Position numbers and translations under genes: made by a program
From: JBGTKH01 sp041744735
GTDB taxonomy: Bacteria > Planctomycetota > Planctomycetia > Pirellulales > Pirellulaceae
NCBI GenBank assembly: GCA_041744735.1
Contig: JBGTKH010000592.1
Location: 1-8,176, forward strand
Length of the DNA: 8,176 nucleotides
Direction of reading: 5' to 3'
Shown here: piece by piece, positions 6,573 to 8,176 of the stretch
Position numbering within the stretch: position 1 is the first letter of the stretch
Layout: every line of letters starts with the position of its first letter
Notes under the pieces: model-generated
What the model was told of the DNA's origin: nothing
Databases searched by the model: none
The model's input: the letters and a program-made list of their open reading frames with translations, nothing else

Positions 6573-6608
6573 GAATGCGGAGCCGACACGAATGTCGCCA
6601 CTCATTCC
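6572..6608 (+). terminator. Hairpin overlapping the stop codon of the small gene
   Basis: GGAATG (6572-6577) pairs with CATTCC (6603-6608), and an inner stem CGACA (6584-6588) pairs with TGTCG (6593-6597) around a CGAA loop. The structure begins at the last base of the TAG stop. No T-run follows, so it may be an attenuating structure or an mRNA-stabilising hairpin between the small gene and csrA rather than a full terminator. Confidence 0.45.
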
Positions 6609-6646
6609 GCTTCGAGCGACGATTCGTTGCGATACAAAAATCCGAC

Positions 6647-6676
6647 TTGACGACCCGCGCTGCTTTGGTGTACATA
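6647..6676 (+). promoter_or_regulatory. Candidate csrA promoter
   Basis: TTGACG (6647-6652) and TACATA (6671-6676) are 18 bases apart and would give a csrA leader of about 44 bases. A second match, TTCACA (6679-6684) and TATCAT (6702-6707) with 17 bases between, is closer to consensus but would start transcription inside the ribosome-binding site, giving a leader of about 13 bases. Either, both or neither may be active. Confidence 0.35.
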
Positions 6677-6726
6677 AATTCACAACTGTTCATAAGACCA
6701 TTATCATCATCGAGGAGGTTTCCCGT

Positions 6727-6909
6727 ATGTTGGTCCTGTCCCGCAAGGAAAGCGAGCGCATCAAGCTAGGCGATTCCATCGTCGTGACCGTGGTGCGCCT
6801 CTCGGGCGACAAAGTCCGGCTAGGGATTGAAGCGCCTTCGGACATGCTGGTGCTTCGTGAAGAATTGGAGCCGCACCCGGCGAAGGAACCGGCAGTCGTG
6901 CCGTCGTAA
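6727..6909 (+). CDS. csrA: Carbon storage regulator CsrA (RsmA)
   Basis: This 60-residue RNA-binding protein works as a homodimer. It binds GGA motifs in mRNA leaders, usually blocking ribosome access and sometimes stabilising the transcript, and so controls carbon flux, motility and surface lifestyle. The N-terminus MLVLSRKESERIKLGD is characteristic, with R6 present; R44 in VLREEL (42-47) matches the second RNA-contact residue. The core reads IVVTVVRLSGDKVRLGIEAP and ends in a short Pro/Ala-rich tail. The length fits the E. coli protein (61). The ATG at 6727 has a strong GAGGAGG (6712-6718) at 8 bases. That site itself contains GGA, so autorepression by CsrA is possible. The frame is open upstream to 6502, but the family start is fixed at MLVLSR. 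An intrinsic terminator follows. Confidence 0.96.
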   Translation: MLVLSRKESERIKLGDSIVVTVVRLSGDKVRLGIEAPSDMLVLREELEPHPAKEPAVVPS

Positions 6910-6967
6910 ACGACAAGAATAGCAGGTCTTGGCAGCTTCGAGTAACAATCCACGACAACTCACACAT

Positions 6968-7023
6968 ACCGCGCGGCGGCTGATCCGGCAGAAAACCCGG
7001 GTGGCTGCCAGCGCGGTTTTTTT
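6968..7023 (+). terminator. Intrinsic terminator after csrA
   Basis: ACCGCGC (6968-6974) pairs with GCGCGGT (7011-7017). After one bulged A, GGCGGC (6975-6980) pairs with GCTGCC (7004-7009), including one G-T pair. The loop contains a smaller CCGG/CCGG pairing. The stem runs directly into seven T residues (7017-7023) and more T-rich sequence. It lies 58 bases after the csrA stop and separates csrA from the DUF1501 gene. Confidence 0.85.
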
Positions 7024-7055
7024 ATTTCTTGTGCGTGCCGGCCGCGATCTGAGTT

Positions 7056-7080
7056 TGGAAAATATATCCGAATTTTTCCA
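7056..7080. promoter_or_regulatory. Operator-like dyad upstream of the DUF1501 promoter
   Basis: TGGAAAA (7056-7062) and TTTTCCA (7074-7080) are exact inverted copies around an 11-base centre. The AT-rich dyad ends 10 bases before the proposed -35 box, a position typical of activator sites. No regulator can be named from the sequence. Confidence 0.4.
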
Positions 7081-7090
7081 CCGACCCCGT

Positions 7091-7119
7091 TTGACAAATG
7101 ATCGCCGGCCGGTTATCCT
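7091..7119 (+). promoter_or_regulatory. Sigma70-type promoter for the DUF1501 gene
   Basis: A perfect TTGACA (7091-7096) is followed, with an ideal 17-base spacer, by TATCCT (7114-7119). The surrounding GTTATCCTC repeats the 9-mer in the promoter at 3994-4023. The predicted start near 7126 would give a leader of about 205 bases before the ATG at 7331. AT-rich sequence upstream could act as an UP element. Confidence 0.6.
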
Positions 7120-7125
7120 CATGTC

Positions 7126-7330
7126 TCAATTGCGGTCGGAGCGCGAGAACGAAATGGATTTCCTCGCGGTTGCCGGCTCGAGTTGGCCCGCCAACTTCGC
7201 CTACCTACCAAACCCTACCTCGTTGTTGCCACGGACGGCCGAAAATGCCCCGCTGGCAAATATTGCTCCCACTATTCGGTTGCGCCAAAATTACGGCGCA
7301 ATCTGGGTTTCACGCAACATGGAGAAGCTT
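7126..7330 (+). other. Long 5' leader of the DUF1501 gene with hairpin
   Basis: This is the stretch between the predicted transcription start and the start codon. It contains a stem of GGTTGCGCC (7278-7286) with GGCGCAATC (7295-7303), including one G-T pair and an 8-base loop, ending 17 bases before the GGAG ribosome site (7321-7324). No known riboswitch class is recognised. The stretch is also stop-free in the frame of the DUF1501 gene (for example from ATG 7121), so part of it could be translated. I favour an untranslated leader because the ribosome site and Tat leader are both at 7331. Confidence 0.35.
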
Positions 7331-8176
7331 ATGAAGTGCAGTGGAAATCGTCTGAGCCGTCGCGATTTGTTGACGGTTGGTGCCGTTGGTGGACTCGGCC
7401 TGACGCTGGCCGACATGTTTCGAATTCAGCATGCTCAGGCGGAGCAGAAGAATTACGAATTCATGCAAGCCAAGGCCCAGAGCGTCATTCACGTCTACCT
7501 GCCCGGTGGCGCCGCCCACCAGGAAACGTTTGATCCCAAGCCGTTTGCTCCGATCGAGTATCGCGGCGAAATGAAGCCGATCAAGACGAACACGGGTGAA
7601 GAGTTTTGTGAAACGCTCCCGCAATTGGCGAAGCTGGCCGACAAATTCGCGGTCATCCGCTCGATGACGCACAGCGAAGCGGCTCATGAGCGCGGCACGC
7701 ACAATATGTTCACCGGCTATCGTCCCAGCCCCGCTCTGCAGTTTCCGAGCATGGGCAGTGTGATCAGCCACGAGTACGGCCCTCGTAACAACCTGCCGCC
7801 GTACGTCTGCATTCCGACACAGCCGAATGAGTTCGCCGGCCCCGGCTATCTCAGCTCGTCGTTCGCACCGTTCAGTCTCGGTGCCGACCCGGCCACGGCC
7901 GGATTTCAGGTTCGCGACCTGACGTTGCCGAGTGGCGTTGACGATACTCGCTTCGCTCGCCGCCGTTCGGCCTTGGATGCGGTGAACGATTACTTTGCTA
8001 AGAAGGACAAGTCGGATTCCGTTGGCGCGATGAACACGTTCTATGAGCGAGCATACAGCCTGATCAGTTCGCAGGAAGCTCGCGAAGCGTTCAACATCGA
8101 GGCCGAGCCCGCCGCGCTGCGTGACGAATACGGCCGCAACACGGCCGGCCAGCGAATGCTGATGGCCCGCCGCTTG
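7331..8176 (+). CDS. DUF1501 family secreted protein, 3' end beyond window
   Basis: The first 282 residues are present and the frame is open at the window edge. Family members are usually about 430-480 residues, so roughly a third is missing through window truncation. DUF1501 proteins belong to the alkaline phosphatase/sulfatase-like superfamily, are exported and are highly expanded in planctomycetes; their substrate is unknown. Visible are a twin-arginine leader (SRRDLL, 9-14, then a hydrophobic stretch to about 28), the core strand SVIHVYLPGGAAHQETFDPKP (51-71), VIRSMTHSEAAHERGTHNMFTGYRP (108-132) and PSMGSVISHEYG (139-150). GGAG (7321-7324) is 6 bases before the ATG at 7331; an in-frame ATG at 7319 overlaps that site and is disfavoured. 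The gene has its own promoter and dyad, and csrA is terminated ahead of it. No DUF1549/DUF1553 partner, common next to such genes, is visible upstream. Confidence 0.93.
   Translation, partial: MKCSGNRLSRRDLLTVGAVGGLGLTLADMFRIQHAQAEQKNYEFMQAKAQSVIHVYLPGGAAHQETFDPKPFAPIEYRGEMKPIKTNTGEEFCETLPQLAKLADKFAVIRSMTHSEAAHERGTHNMFTGYRPSPALQFPSMGSVISHEYGPRNNLPPYVCIPTQPNEFAGPGYLSSSFAPFSLGADPATAGFQVRDLTLPSGVDDTRFARRRSALDAVNDYFAKKDKSDSVGAMNTFYERAYSLISSQEAREAFNIEAEPAALRDEYGRNTAGQRMLMARRL

Noticed and set aside
6502..6726. N-terminal extension of csrA by 75 codons
   Set aside because: CsrA proteins begin at MLVLSR and a strong GAGGAGG site directly precedes that ATG; the upstream part overlaps another gene and a hairpin.
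7121..7330. N-terminal extension of the DUF1501 protein by 70 codons from ATG 7121
   Set aside because: The frame is open, but the ATG sits right behind the -10 box with no ribosome site, and it would bury the twin-arginine leader inside the protein.
1..8176. CRISPR array, tRNA or rRNA gene, transposase or phage gene
   Set aside because: No regularly spaced direct repeats, cloverleaf-like or rRNA-like segment, or mobile-element enzyme was seen on either strand.

Overview
The window looks like a chromosomal segment of a planctomycete, most likely of the Pirellula/Blastopirellula/Rhodopirellula type. This rests on a DUF1501 secreted protein with a twin-arginine leader, a secreted DUF6807 ('PmoA-like') protein, secreted and small proteins I cannot assign to a family, widely spaced single genes, and intergenic hairpin elements of a style I associate with that phylum. 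The taxonomic call is inference; no rRNA or other phylogenetic marker is present.

Layout. Positions 1-187 are a non-coding stretch with three successive inverted repeats. Positions 188-1516 (minus) encode a UDP-N-acetylglucosamine-type 6-dehydrogenase that makes an acidic sugar nucleotide for surface polysaccharide. The 279-base gap to the next gene carries a 91-base hairpin element. Positions 1796-2338 (plus) encode a family I inorganic pyrophosphatase, followed by a short hairpin. Positions 2454-4010 (minus) encode a membrane GT2/GT21 glycosyltransferase with a probable TTG start. A short divergent control region separates it from 4077-4856 (plus), a secreted protein of unknown function. 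After a second hairpin-rich gap come a secreted DUF6807 protein (5088-6032), an unassigned 97-residue protein (6279-6572), csrA (6727-6909) with a clear intrinsic terminator, and the first 282 codons of a DUF1501 protein (7331 to the window end) behind its own promoter.

How the genes relate. No obvious operon is visible: genes alternate strand or are separated by 66 to about 420 bases. The sugar-nucleotide dehydrogenase, the pyrophosphatase (which pulls nucleotide-sugar and other biosynthetic reactions forward) and the membrane glycosyltransferase are compatible with a cell-surface theme, but they are not co-transcribed. The small protein and csrA form the tightest functional-looking pair on the plus strand. 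The best leads are the hairpin elements sharing a CGGCTACG core, the unassigned protein next to csrA with structured DNA on both sides, and the promoter, dyad and roughly 200-base leader in front of the DUF1501 gene. I see no CRISPR array, tRNA, rRNA, transposase or phage gene, and most of the window reads as ordinary planctomycete core and accessory genome.
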